A model generated the notes under the pieces. It was not told the DNA's origin and searched no databases. It saw only the letters and a list, made by a program, of their open reading frames with translations. Source: Hungatella sp. UBA3147 (GTDB lineage: Bacteria > Bacillota > Clostridia > Lachnospirales > Lachnospiraceae). Taken from it: a stretch of DNA of 43,424 nucleotides. The translations under genes were made by a program, and so were the position numbers. Shown piece by piece: positions 14,293 through 22,735 of this stretch. Each line of letters starts with the position of its first letter. Positions within the stretch are counted from its first letter, which is position 1. The stretch covers positions 1 through 43,424 of the forward strand of contig DEYX01000159.1 of NCBI GenBank assembly GCA_002365025.1, read 5' to 3'.

Positions 14293-16863
14293 CTATACTA
14301 ATTTACGTCCGCAGCACTGCTTGTATTTCTTACCGGAACCGCATGGACATGGATCATTCGGATAAACCTTAGCTTCCACCTTCTTTACCGGTGCTTTCGG
14401 GGAGCTCTCATCCTTATTGGTTCCTGTCACCTTAGCAGCCGGTTCTCTTTCTACCTTCTGCTCTACACGGATATGGAATAAGATTCTTACGGTATCCTCA
14501 CGGATGGCAGCAGCCATCTCATCAAACATCTGATATCCGCTCATCTTGTATTCCACCAGCGGATCTCTCTGCCCGTAAGCCTGCAGGCCGATGCCCTGGC
14601 GCAGCTGATCCATATCATCGATATGGGACATCCATTTATTATCGATCACCTTTAAGAGAATCACGCGCTCGATTTCACGAATCTGTTCTCCCTCCGGGAA
14701 TTCTGCTTCCTTGGATTCATATAGCTTAATGGCTTCTTCCTTCAGCATATGCTTCAGTTCATTCTTCTTAATCTTCTTATCTTCCGGAAGAGTAACTGGC
14801 TGTAGAGGAATAATAGGGAGAAGAAGGGTGTTAAGCTCGTTCAAATCCCAATCTTCCGGTGCCTGTTCATCGCTGACAGAAAGATCAACCGCATTTTCCA
14901 CAATATCCGTCACCATCTTTAACACGAAGTCACGCATATTGTCTCCATCCAGAACCTTTCTTCTCTCTCCATAGATCACTTCACGCTGTTCGTTCATGAC
15001 CTCATCATATTTTAAAAGGTTCTCACGGATGCCGTAGTTGTTTGTCTCAATCTTCATCTGGGCCTTTTCAATGGCATTAGAGAGCATCTTGTGCTCGATC
15101 TGCTCCCCTTCCGGCACACCAAGAGCATTGAACATGCCTACCAGACGTTCGGAACCAAACAGACGCATTAAGTCATCTTCAAGGGAAATATAAAATCTGG
15201 ATTCTCCCGGGTCGCCCTGACGTCCGGAACGGCCGCGCAGCTGGTTATCAATACGGCGGGATTCATGACGCTCCGTACCGATGATCTTTAAACCGCCTGC
15301 TGCCTTTGACTCATCATCAAGCTTAATATCCGTACCACGGCCTGCCATGTTGGTAGCTATGGTTACAGCTTTATGCACACCAGCATCTGCTACGATCTCA
15401 GCTTCCAGCTCATGATATTTTGCATTCAGCACCTTATGAGGAATTCCCCGGCGCCGTAACATGTTGCTTAACATTTCAGAGGTTTCAATGGTAATGGTAC
15501 CTACCAGGACAGGCTGCCCCTTCTCGTAAGCAATCTCCACTTCATTGCATACCGCTTCAAATTTTTCTTTCTTTGTTTTATAAACGGCATCCTCCTGATC
15601 AATACGTGCGATCGGGCGGTTGGTTGGTATGGAAATGGCATCCATACCGTAGGTATTACGGAATTCCTTCTCTTCTGTAAGGGCGGTACCGGTCATACCG
15701 GCTTTTTTATTGTACTTATTAAAGAAATTCTGGAAGGTGATGGTGGCAAGAGTTTTGCTCTCTCTGCGCACATTTACGTGCTCCTTGGCTTCAATCGCCT
15801 GATGGAGTCCGTCAGAATAACGTCTGCCAGGCATAATACGTCCGGTAAACTCATCAACAATCAGTACTTCGTCATCCTTTACTACATAATCCTTATCCCG
15901 GAACATGAGATAATTGGCACGAAGGGCCAGAATGATGTTATGCTGGATCTCTAAGTTCTGGGGATCAGATAAGTTCTCGATGTGGAAGAACTGCTCTACC
16001 TTTTCCACACCCTGTTCGGTTAAATTGACAACCTTGTCCTTTTCATCTACAACAAAGTCGCCGGTTTCCGTGATCTCCTCTCCCATGATGGCTGCCATCT
16101 TGGAGAATTCTGCGGAAGCCTCGCCTCGTTCCAGCTGACGGGCCAGAATGTCACAGACCTCATACAGCTTTGTAGACTTGCCGCTCTGCCCGGAAATAAT
16201 AAGAGGTGTTCTTGCCTCATCAATTAATACAGAGTCTACCTCATCAATGATACAGAAATCTAAATTCCTTAAAACCATCTGTTCCTTATAGATGGCCATG
16301 TTATCTCTCAGATAATCAAAACCAAGCTCGTTGTTGGTTACATAGGTAATGTCGCAGTTGTATGCTTCACGTCTTTCGTCAGAATTCATGGAGTTAAGCA
16401 CAACCCCAACGGTCAGGCCCAGGAATTCATGTACTCTTCCCATCCACTCTGCATCTCGTTTTGCCAGGTAATCATTGACCGTTACAATCTGGACTCCATT
16501 GCCTGCCAGTGCATTTAAATAAGCAGGGCAGGTAGATACCAGGGTCTTACCTTCACCGGTCTTCATCTCAGAAATACGTCCCTGATGAAGAACGAGCCCG
16601 CCGATGAGCTGTACACGGAAATGCTCCATATTAAGAACTCTTCGTGCTGCCTCTCTCACCGTTGCAAAAGCTTCCGGTAAAATATCATCCAGAGCCTCGC
16701 CTGATGAAAGCCTTTCCTTAAAGAGCCTTGTGTTGTTTCTCAGCTCCTCATCCGTAAGTGCAACCATGGTCGGACGCAGAGCTTCTATCTTATCCACAAT
16801 GGGTTCTATTAATTTTAATTCTCTTTCACTATGAGTTCCAAATATTTTTTGAACGAAGTTCAT
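14293..16863 (-). CDS. secA: Preprotein translocase motor ATPase SecA
   Basis: ATPase that pushes unfolded preproteins through SecYEG at the membrane. The N-terminal motor has SEMKTGEGKTLVS (Walker A, about residue 100), NNELGFDYLRDNM and DEVDSVLIDEARTPLIISG (Walker B). The second motor domain shows NMAGRGTDIKL and GTERHESRRIDNQLRGRSGR. The C-terminal zinc-binding tail CPCGSGKKYKQCC, which contacts SecB or ribosomes in other species, is intact. Length is 856 residues, normal for the housekeeping SecA. A promoter 50-80 bp upstream and a terminator after the stop suggest a single-gene transcript. Confidence 0.98.
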   Translation of the reverse strand: MNFVQKIFGTHSERELKLIEPIVDKIEALRPTMVALTDEELRNNTRLFKERLSSGEALDDILPEAFATVREAARRVLNMEHFRVQLIGGLVLHQGRISEMKTGEGKTLVSTCPAYLNALAGNGVQIVTVNDYLAKRDAEWMGRVHEFLGLTVGVVLNSMNSDERREAYNCDITYVTNNELGFDYLRDNMAIYKEQMVLRNLDFCIIDEVDSVLIDEARTPLIISGQSGKSTKLYEVCDILARQLERGEASAEFSKMAAIMGEEITETGDFVVDEKDKVVNLTEQGVEKVEQFFHIENLSDPQNLEIQHNIILALRANYLMFRDKDYVVKDDEVLIVDEFTGRIMPGRRYSDGLHQAIEAKEHVNVRRESKTLATITFQNFFNKYNKKAGMTGTALTEEKEFRNTYGMDAISIPTNRPIARIDQEDAVYKTKKEKFEAVCNEVEIAYEKGQPVLVGTITIETSEMLSNMLRRRGIPHKVLNAKYHELEAEIVADAGVHKAVTIATNMAGRGTDIKLDDESKAAGGLKIIGTERHESRRIDNQLRGRSGRQGDPGESRFYISLEDDLMRLFGSERLVGMFNALGVPEGEQIEHKMLSNAIEKAQMKIETNNYGIRENLLKYDEVMNEQREVIYGERRKVLDGDNMRDFVLKMVTDIVENAVDLSVSDEQAPEDWDLNELNTLLLPIIPLQPVTLPEDKKIKKNELKHMLKEEAIKLYESKEAEFPEGEQIREIERVILLKVIDNKWMSHIDDMDQLRQGIGLQAYGQRDPLVEYKMSGYQMFDEMAAAIREDTVRILFHIRVEQKVEREPAAKVTGTNKDESSPKAPVKKVEAKVYPNDPCPCGSGKKYKQCCGRKLV

Positions 16864-16912
16864 AATTCATTCTCCTACTCTTCTTAACGATATACACGAT
16901 ACAATCTCGTAT

Positions 16913-16941
16913 ATTGTAGCACTAACTCCTTCTTAATTCAA
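16913..16941 (-). promoter_or_regulatory. Sigma-A promoter of secA
   Basis: Minus-strand TTGAAT (16941-16936) and TACAAT (16918-16913) lie 17 bp apart. The distance to the secA start at 16863 leaves a leader of about 40 bases. Confidence 0.75.
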
Positions 16942-17003
16942 CGAATTCATAAAAAATTAACATTCTGGTAATAAACAGGGCCTATTATTGCCAGGTCCTT
17001 CCT

Positions 17004-17214
17004 TTTTCCACAGCAAACAACGGCAAATCTGGAAAATTTTATGGTTAACCTGACACATTGCACAAAAAACCTGTTCGATTCTCCACTTTTCCACATTATC
17101 CACATTGCATTGTGTATTTTTCCCCCAGTTTTATCCCCACTATGAAATCCCATAATTAGGGGGAAAATTAGTTATACACCAAGTTATCCACAATATCCAC
17201 ATTTTTTCTCCACA
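17004..17214 (+). promoter_or_regulatory. DnaA-box cluster (seven 9-mers, one orientation)
   Basis: Seven 9-mers match the DnaA consensus TTATCCACA with at most one mismatch, all on the plus strand: 17004-17012, 17087-17095, 17096-17104 (perfect), 17131-17139, 17184-17192 (perfect), 17193-17201 and 17206-17214. Two pairs are directly abutting. The flanks to 17460 are strongly AT-rich. dnaA, dnaN and rpmH, which usually flank oriC in Firmicutes, are absent, so this may be a titration, reactivation or gene-control site rather than the origin. The rest of 16864-17477 holds the secA and hpf promoters and no gene. Confidence 0.72.
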
Positions 17215-17307
17215 GATTCCCATATTTCCCATCCAGTTGTCAGACTTTCTGATTTTTGTATATATGTCATAAAGTTTCCTTTTTCGACGAAAATTTCTCT
17301 TTTTCCC

Positions 17308-17335
17308 TTGACTTTTTTTTTAGTCCATCTATAGT
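17308..17335 (+). promoter_or_regulatory. Distal promoter candidate for hpf
   Basis: TTGACT (17308-17313) and TATAGT (17330-17335) are spaced by 16 bp. It points towards hpf, leaving a leader of about 135 bases. Just downstream lies an inverted repeat, ATTAGT-CAA-ACTAAT (17345-17359), which could bind a regulator. Confidence 0.5.
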
Positions 17336-17416
17336 TTTTCAATAATTAGTCAAACTAATAAGTAGAGACATTTTACAAAAAATTGCCAATAATTATCTAA
17401 TAATTTTACAATGCAA

Positions 17417-17445
17417 TTGAACTATTCTCAAAAATATGCTATACT
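17417..17445 (+). promoter_or_regulatory. Proximal sigma-A promoter of hpf
   Basis: TTGAAC (17417-17422) and TATACT (17440-17445) are separated by 17 bp. It lies about 30 bp upstream of the hpf start codon, giving a short leader. Confidence 0.75.
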
Positions 17446-17477
17446 ATAACCATCTCAAGAAAAGGAGCTGATGACTT

Positions 17478-18005
17478 ATGCGTTTTACAATTACAGGGAG
17501 AAATATTGAGGTAACACCGGGATTACGCGAGGCAGTCGAGGACAAGCTTGGAAAGCTGGACCGTTTCTTCGCTCCTGCGACAGAAGCAACAGTAAGACTC
17601 AGCGTGCAGAAAGAAATTCAGAAAATCGAAGTAACTATTCCAGTGAAAGGACATATAATCAGAGCAGAAGAATCCAGTACAGACATGTACGTTTCCATTG
17701 ATCTTGTGGAAGAGATTCTGGAACGCCAGCTGAAAAAATATAAAAACAAATTAATAAGCAAAAAGCTGAATGCCCCTTCCTTTTCAACAGCTTTTCTGGA
17801 AGATGAAGCCCAGCCAGATGATCATGTAGAAATCGTTAAGTCAAAGAAATTTGCCATAAAGCCCATGGATCCGGAAGAAGCCTGTGTTCAGATGGAACTT
17901 CTTGGTCATAGCTTCTACGTATTCTTAAATGCGGATACAGAGGAAGTCAATGTGGTTTATAAAAGAAAAGGCGGCTCCTACGGCCTGATTGAACCAGAAT
18001 TTTAA
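17478..18005 (+). CDS. hpf: Long-form ribosome hibernation promoting factor
   Basis: Binds the small subunit and dimerises 70S ribosomes into inactive 100S particles under stress. The N-terminal YfiA/RaiA domain covers residues 1-100 (MRFTITGRNIEVTPGLREAV, later ADMYVSIDLVEE-like and RQLKKYKNKL). After a linker, a C-terminal dimerisation domain runs from about residue 120 (KKFAIKPMDPEEACVQMELL, then GHSFYVFLNADTEEVNVVYK). Length is 175 residues, typical of the long Firmicutes form. AAGGAG precedes the ATG by about ten bases. It has two promoter candidates and its own terminator, so it is monocistronic. The adjacent DnaA boxes might tie it to replication or growth state, but this is speculation. 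Confidence 0.95.
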   Translation: MRFTITGRNIEVTPGLREAVEDKLGKLDRFFAPATEATVRLSVQKEIQKIEVTIPVKGHIIRAEESSTDMYVSIDLVEEILERQLKKYKNKLISKKLNAPSFSTAFLEDEAQPDDHVEIVKSKKFAIKPMDPEEACVQMELLGHSFYVFLNADTEEVNVVYKRKGGSYGLIEPEF

Positions 18006-18052
18006 CCGAATCAAGTGGTGAAGCGGATTACGAATATCCGATAGACAACCTG

Positions 18053-18087
18053 AAAAAAGCAGCCAGGACAATTGTCCGGCTGCTTTT
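18053..18087. terminator. Bidirectional terminator between hpf and trxB
   Basis: AGCAGCC and GGCTGCT arms, with GGACAATTGTCC forming an inner palindrome, are flanked by A-runs on the left and T-runs on the right. The stem therefore works on both strands for the convergent hpf and trxB genes. Confidence 0.88.
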
Positions 18088-18095
18088 TCTTATGC

Positions 18096-19013
18096 TTAGA
18101 TTCGAGTCAGATACCGCTCTACACTGGTAATTGCGTTTGCGCCGTCTGAAACAGCTGTGGAAACCTGCCGAAGCTGTTTGGTGCGCACATCACCGGCTGC
18201 AAAGATTCCGGGAACATTGGTTTCACAGTCCTCACCGGCCTTTATATAGCCATGATCCATCTCCACCAGGTTATTAAACGCTTCACTTTGCGGGTTGATT
18301 CCTACCGCGATAAACACTCCGTCTACCGCAAGCTTATTGGATTCCTCGGTTTTGGCATTCTTTATGGTCAGGGATTCCACCTGATCTCCGCCTTCGATCT
18401 CCTCTACCACGGTATCCCAGATGATTTCCACATTTTTTTGGTTAAACAGCTGGGTCTGCAAAGTCTTTGCCCCCCTCAGCTTATTTCTCCTATGAATTAA
18501 GTATACCTTTTTACACATTCTGGCCAGGAAAATGGCATCTTCAATGGCAACATCGCCGCCGCCCACTACTGCCGCCACCTTGTTACGGAAAAACGCACCG
18601 TCACAGGTCGCACAGTAGGAAACTCCCATGCCTGTTAACTCCTCTTCCCCGATCACGCTTAACTTCCGGTGCTGGGCTCCGGTAGAGATGATGACTGTCT
18701 TTGTCGCATAGGTCCTCTCTTCTCCTACTACGGTAAACTTCCCGTCAGACGCTTCGATCCGAAGGACCTCGTCTGTGGAAAACTCTGCTCCCAGCTTCTC
18801 TGCGTGTTCCCGGAACTTCATTCCAAGATCAAAGCCGTTAATTCCAGGCAGCCCCGGGTAATTATCCACTTCATAAGTATTAAGGACCTGGCCGCCGCTT
18901 GCCATCTCTTTTTCAATCACTACCATCTTAAGTTCAGCCCTTTTACCATAAACCGCGGCCGAAAGCCCTGCGGGCCCGGACCCGATGATCACCACATCAT
19001 AAATCTCATTCAT
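18096..19013 (-). CDS. trxB: Thioredoxin-disulfide reductase
   Basis: FAD enzyme that reduces thioredoxin with NADPH in the cytoplasm. The FAD-binding motif VVIIGSGPAGLSAAVYG is at residues 7-23. The redox-active pair is SYCATCDGAFF (Cys134 and Cys137). The NADPH site is AAVVGGGDVAIEDAIFLA, and the second FAD motif is GIFAAGDVRTKQLRQVSTAV near the C-terminus. Length is 305 residues, standard low-molecular-weight type. An AGGT-containing ribosome site precedes the ATG. It is monocistronic between convergent hpf and divergent fabG-like genes. No thioredoxin gene is adjacent. Confidence 0.95.
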   Translation of the reverse strand: MNEIYDVVIIGSGPAGLSAAVYGKRAELKMVVIEKEMASGGQVLNTYEVDNYPGLPGINGFDLGMKFREHAEKLGAEFSTDEVLRIEASDGKFTVVGEERTYATKTVIISTGAQHRKLSVIGEEELTGMGVSYCATCDGAFFRNKVAAVVGGGDVAIEDAIFLARMCKKVYLIHRRNKLRGAKTLQTQLFNQKNVEIIWDTVVEEIEGGDQVESLTIKNAKTEESNKLAVDGVFIAVGINPQSEAFNNLVEMDHGYIKAGEDCETNVPGIFAAGDVRTKQLRQVSTAVSDGANAITSVERYLTRI

Positions 19014-19140
19014 ATTTATCTACCTGCTTTCTCTATTCTATCTGATATTAGGTTTTCTATCTTCATTATATCTCACCAGTCCTTAAGTATGCAATGCCTG
19101 GTCCGTAACAAAATCACAAAAAGCCCTTTTTCCAGCCACG

Positions 19141-19169
19141 TTGCATTCTTCCTGACAATTTGGTAAAAT
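19141..19169 (+). promoter_or_regulatory. Promoter of the FabG-like reductase gene
   Basis: TTGCAT (19141-19146) and TAAAAT (19164-19169) lie 17 bp apart and 35 bp before the start codon at 19204. Confidence 0.7.
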
Positions 19170-19203
19170 GAAATTATCTTACATCGACAGAAAGGATGAT
19201 GTT

Positions 19204-19935
19204 ATGGCTAGAAAAACAGTACTCATCACCGGAGCTTCCCGGGGGATCGGAAAAGCTATTGCTTTTAAATTTGCAAAAAAAGGATACAACGTGGTCATCA
19301 ACTGCCTCCACAGCGAAGACCGTCTTGCGCAGGTTAAAAAGGAGCTGGAAGCTTATCAGGTAACTTGTCTTTCCTGCATGGGGGACATGGGAGACATGGC
19401 TCAGTGCCAGGCTCTCTTTGAACAGGTGCGCAAGCAGTTTGGCACACTGGATGTCCTTGTTAATAACGCAGGCATCTCCTACATCGGGCTTTTACAGGAT
19501 ATGAGCACAGATGCCTGGGACCGGATTGTCCGCACCAACTTAACATCAGTATTTAACTGCTGTAAGCTGGCCATTCCCGGAATGGTTGAAAAAAAGCAAG
19601 GAAAGATCATTAACATCTCTTCAGTATGGGGAATATCAGGCGCCTCCTGCGAAGTCGCTTACTCCGCCACAAAGGGCGGCATCAATGCATTTACAAAGGC
19701 TCTGGCTAAGGAGCTGGCTCCAAGCAATATCCAGGTCAACGCTGTTGCCTGCGGTGCCATTGATACTGAAATGAATCAATTCCTGGAGGAAGATGAATTA
19801 ATCGATCTCATCGATGGAATACCGTCAGGGCGGCTGGGAAAAGCAGAGGAGGTAGCCGATCTGGTATACCACCTGGGCTATAAAAATTCTTATCTGACCG
19901 GACAGGTCATCGGCCTTGACGGAGGCTGGCTTTAA
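19204..19935 (+). CDS. FabG-like short-chain dehydrogenase/reductase
   Basis: A classical SDR of 243 residues, most like 3-oxoacyl-ACP reductases of the FabG/YmfI kind. The cofactor motif TGASRGIGKAIA is at residues 9-20. VLVNNAGISYIGLL follows near residue 85. The catalytic Ser lies in INISSVWG, and the YxxxK is AYSATKGG (about residues 150-157). The tail LTGQVIGLDGGWL is FabG-like. The ATG at 19204 was chosen because AAAGGATG stands six bases upstream; the longer reading frame overlaps the promoter. It stands alone, away from fatty-acid genes, so its substrate is uncertain. Confidence 0.88.
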   Translation: MARKTVLITGASRGIGKAIAFKFAKKGYNVVINCLHSEDRLAQVKKELEAYQVTCLSCMGDMGDMAQCQALFEQVRKQFGTLDVLVNNAGISYIGLLQDMSTDAWDRIVRTNLTSVFNCCKLAIPGMVEKKQGKIINISSVWGISGASCEVAYSATKGGINAFTKALAKELAPSNIQVNAVACGAIDTEMNQFLEEDELIDLIDGIPSGRLGKAEEVADLVYHLGYKNSYLTGQVIGLDGGWL

Positions 19936-20051
19936 TATAACATCCCTTAGTAAATCATATGTTGAAAAACCCCTGGTGTATACTGAAACCATGGGGCAGA
20001 CAGGAATGCACTGACGTAATAGGCTTTTTTTGATCCATAGGATTATTTATG

Positions 20052-20093
20052 AAGGAATCCTTATTAATGCCTAGGCACCAATAAGGATTCCTT
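20052..20093. repeat. 14-bp perfect inverted repeat downstream of the SDR gene
   Basis: AAGGAATCCTTATT (20052-20065) pairs perfectly with AATAAGGATTCCTT (20080-20093), and the loop holds the palindrome GCCTAGGC. It lacks a T-run on either strand, so it is at best a poor intrinsic terminator. It lies between the SDR gene and the isomerase pseudogene. The remaining bases of 19936-20153 show no gene. Confidence 0.6.
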
Positions 20094-20153
20094 ATGTAAA
20101 TTCATGATACTGTTATTGATCATTGTTTCTGATATGATTTTCCCGCTTCCAGG

Positions 20154-20388
20154 CTAGATGGGATATTCGTTGCAAAGCAGCCTGTATGGCAATTCATCTT
20201 CTTCTATTTCCGGAAATCTTCCTACTGACGCATCAGCAAACCGATTGTCATTTTCATCATCATTACACATGGATACTTCCCCCAGCAATACGCTTCCGCC
20301 CAAAAAAATCATGATACAGATTAAATTTATCTTCCTTGATAAGTTGTTCCATATCTTTAATTACCTGATTGATTCCTGATCGTTTCAT
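20154..20388 (-). pseudogene. D-lyxose isomerase remnant with internal deletion
   Basis: From an ATG at 20388, with GAGAGGAG nine bases upstream, the frame gives MKRSGINQVIKDMEQLIKED, the typical N-terminus of D-lyxose ketol-isomerases. It stops by a TAA after about 41 codons. A second frame, ending with TAG at 20154, gives LLGEVSMCNDDENDNRF and then GRFPEIEEDELPYRLLCNEY, the typical C-terminus. About 140-150 central residues, including the cupin metal site, are missing, and the two ends are out of frame. The junction is near the TTTTTTT run at about 20298-20304. The intact enzyme interconverts aldoses and ketoses (lyxose/xylulose, mannose/fructose). It is the last gene of the sugar operon, 30 bp after the RpiR regulator. 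Confidence 0.83.
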
Positions 20389-20418
20389 CAGTCTGCTCCT
20401 CTCCGGCGAAACGTTTGA

Positions 20419-21255
20419 TTAATACTTATATTCAGACAAAATAACCTCTGGTTTATCCGCGTCCGTTTCCTCAATCTTTTTCCAGTTTGTTAACAACTCT
20501 AACAAAGCATCAATTAATGCCGTCTCCTTCAGATGAGCATAATTTTTATAATAATCAAAGGATTCCTTTCTTCCGTTTGAGATCAATACATAATCAGCCA
20601 ATTCCGATATGGGCGATTGTCTATATCCGGTGATGGCCATCATCTTAAGGCCTTTCTCTTTGGCCAATTCCATCCCCTGAATCACTTGTCTGGAACTTCC
20701 GGATTGAGAAATTGCTATAATAATATCTTCTTTATCAGCAAGATTCACATGATTTAAAAAATATTCCGGTGAGATATCATTGGTACATTTTACACCCAGC
20801 CTTCCTAACCGGAAGCCCATATAAAGTGCAAGCGGGGTTGTATTTCCTACCGCTAAAATATGAGCCTGTTTACATGATTTTATCAGGTTCACGCAGGACT
20901 TCATATCTTCTTCGTTAATACTTTCTGCTACCGCTGTTAATGAATTCACATACTTTTGGAAAATTTTCATTACTGGATTGGGAGTGTTCTGCAGCGCTTC
21001 AATTTCTTCTCCCTCATCTCTTCCAACATCTTTAGCCAGCATCAAACGAAACTGGTAATATCCCTTATACCCCAGATGATGACACATACGCACAACCGTT
21101 GCATCACTCACTCCGCTAGCCTTTGCCAATTCAGAAACATTTGCATCTACCGCTTCCTGCGGGTGTTCCAGAACATAATCTGCTACTTTCTTCTCTGCCG
21201 AGAAAATTTTTCCATAATTATCCTTGATCACATCTAGTACAGGTTTGTCTAGCAT
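20419..21255 (-). CDS. MurR/RpiR-family transcriptional regulator
   Basis: A 278-residue regulator with an N-terminal HTH_6 domain and a C-terminal SIS (sugar isomerase) domain that senses phosphosugars. The HTH is at about residues 38-70 (NVSELAKASGVSDATVVRMC, then HHLGYKGYYQFRLML). The SIS part includes AHILAVGNTTPLALYMGFRL and the serine-rich phosphate loop IIIAISQSGSSRQVIQG. GGGAGGG stands seven bases before the ATG. It follows the ADP-dependent kinase gene by 58 bp in the same direction, so it likely controls this operon in response to a sugar phosphate. A GTATTC-N6-GAATAC palindrome at the operon's promoter is a candidate target. Confidence 0.92.
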   Translation of the reverse strand: MLDKPVLDVIKDNYGKIFSAEKKVADYVLEHPQEAVDANVSELAKASGVSDATVVRMCHHLGYKGYYQFRLMLAKDVGRDEGEEIEALQNTPNPVMKIFQKYVNSLTAVAESINEEDMKSCVNLIKSCKQAHILAVGNTTPLALYMGFRLGRLGVKCTNDISPEYFLNHVNLADKEDIIIAISQSGSSRQVIQGMELAKEKGLKMMAITGYRQSPISELADYVLISNGRKESFDYYKNYAHLKETALIDALLELLTNWKKIEETDADKPEVILSEYKY

Positions 21256-21313
21256 TATGTCCCTCCCTTCTTATCTACTATATTGCCGTAAATTACACCC
21301 TTTTTCAAGCTTT

Positions 21314-22639
21314 TTATTCAAAACACATCTGGACTCCTGCAACAAAAGAATCCCCCAATCCAATGGTATACTTTGGTTTGTCAATGTATTTAGACGGAAC
21401 TAAAATGACCTCACAGGTAAAATGCTCATTTAATATTAATTCCCTGTATCTGATTCCTTTTTCACTTAATGGCAGCTTTATGACTTCTCCGATCTGCTCT
21501 TTTGTTCCATACCAGCCATTGACCGCTTTAGCAGTCGCCAGCATGTTGCCAAGCATTAAGCCTTTTTCGATATCCGCATTTAACCTTTCTCCAAGATACA
21601 TAGAATAATTCTTGGTATGAACGATAACCCCTTTTTTTACAGAAAATCTTTCCTTAATATAAGATGCTCCCCTGATACAAGAATGGATATCGTCGGTTTC
21701 TATGGGGAAATCATACATATTAAGGGTATATTCTAATTCTTCTTCATTTAAGCTTAAAATATCAACAAATGGATAAAGTGTCTCCAGGCATAGCTGCCGT
21801 ACCTCCTTATTATGGTAATGCGCATCTTCAAAATAGATAATCCCATCTTTATGATTTGCTTTGTATTTTTTGATATGTTCTTTTACATAAGCCAGCCTTT
21901 GTTCTAAAATATCTTTATCCTGAATGGCATTAAAGCTTGACAGAACATTGCTCTTAATATCTGCAGCATGAGCCTCTATGTAGGAAAAATAGGAAGCCGA
22001 AAAGGGAAGCGTCTCATTTACCGTAATTTTGGTTATGATCAGCCTATTTGATGTTGGAATTGTAATCTTCCGGCTGCCAAGGCGAATTATATCACCCTTT
22101 TTAAATTGAATGATGTAGTGTATCTCCTGCTCTGCTGTCTGCTGGATCTGATCTGTATGAACCATTTCTCCTTCTCTGGAGACCGTATAAATATATGGGG
22201 AATTTAAAATATCACATACCTCTTTCGAGTCATCCGTTAAATGAACAATGGAAGGACATGCTACTGCTGCCAAAGCCATGGCCCCTTGGGTTGCAGTTCC
22301 GCCCATGCCCTTTTTTACTGCAAAAGAATCCCTTATTATATGGAAATCCGAAATATCTACTTCTCCGCCGATTCCATGCCTGCAATAAAATACAATGGTT
22401 TCCAAGAATTCCTCCATGCTTGTTATCTCTTTTGCCGATTTCATTTTGAACATATCTGCATTCGGAAGATATCTGTTCAGAAGTTGATTGAATGTTTCTA
22501 TTTGAAAATCACACAAAACATCCAGATTACTCGTGTAACCCAGAGCTGTAAAAGCATTGTTTTTAATTCTGGATCCAATCAGCTGCTCCATTTTTTCGTA
22601 TGTTTCAATATATTTTCCTTCGGTCTTCATCCTATCCAC
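21314..22639 (-). CDS. ADP-dependent glucokinase/phosphofructokinase-family kinase
   Basis: A 441-residue sugar kinase of the ADP_PFK_GK ribokinase-like family, not the usual ATP-dependent PfkB type. Visible motifs are ALGYTSNLDVLCDF near the N-terminus (substrate site), KKGMGGTATQGAMALAAVAC (GG hinge), a central GIIYFEDAHYHNKEVRQLCL region in the position of the family's NXXE metal site, and the C-terminal catalytic GXGD, YTIGLGDSFVAG. In archaea these enzymes phosphorylate glucose or fructose 6-phosphate using ADP. Substrate and phosphoryl donor here are inferred. The GTG at 22639 has AGGAG eight bases upstream; an ATG nine bases further in is possible. It lies between the aldolase and the RpiR gene, a setting that predicts it makes the aldolase's bisphosphate substrate. 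Confidence 0.82.
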   Translation of the reverse strand: MDRMKTEGKYIETYEKMEQLIGSRIKNNAFTALGYTSNLDVLCDFQIETFNQLLNRYLPNADMFKMKSAKEITSMEEFLETIVFYCRHGIGGEVDISDFHIIRDSFAVKKGMGGTATQGAMALAAVACPSIVHLTDDSKEVCDILNSPYIYTVSREGEMVHTDQIQQTAEQEIHYIIQFKKGDIIRLGSRKITIPTSNRLIITKITVNETLPFSASYFSYIEAHAADIKSNVLSSFNAIQDKDILEQRLAYVKEHIKKYKANHKDGIIYFEDAHYHNKEVRQLCLETLYPFVDILSLNEEELEYTLNMYDFPIETDDIHSCIRGASYIKERFSVKKGVIVHTKNYSMYLGERLNADIEKGLMLGNMLATAKAVNGWYGTKEQIGEVIKLPLSEKGIRYRELILNEHFTCEVILVPSKYIDKPKYTIGLGDSFVAGVQMCFE

Positions 22640-22735
22640 CCCACTTTCTCCTGCTATCTATTTCTCTTATCAGCTTTGCCCCATAAAATAAAAACTATAT
22701 ATTTCTATTTTATAGGGCGATGATACGGTGTCTGA

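Noticed and set aside
16947..17153. 68-codon minus-strand frame in the DnaA-box region
   Set aside because: No ribosome site and no recognisable protein; it is explained by the binding-site cluster.
17004..17214. Calling the DnaA-box cluster the chromosomal origin
   Set aside because: dnaA, dnaN, recF, rpmH and gyrB are absent, and the neighbours (secA, prfB, hpf, trxB) are not usual origin neighbours. The box cluster is reported without that claim.
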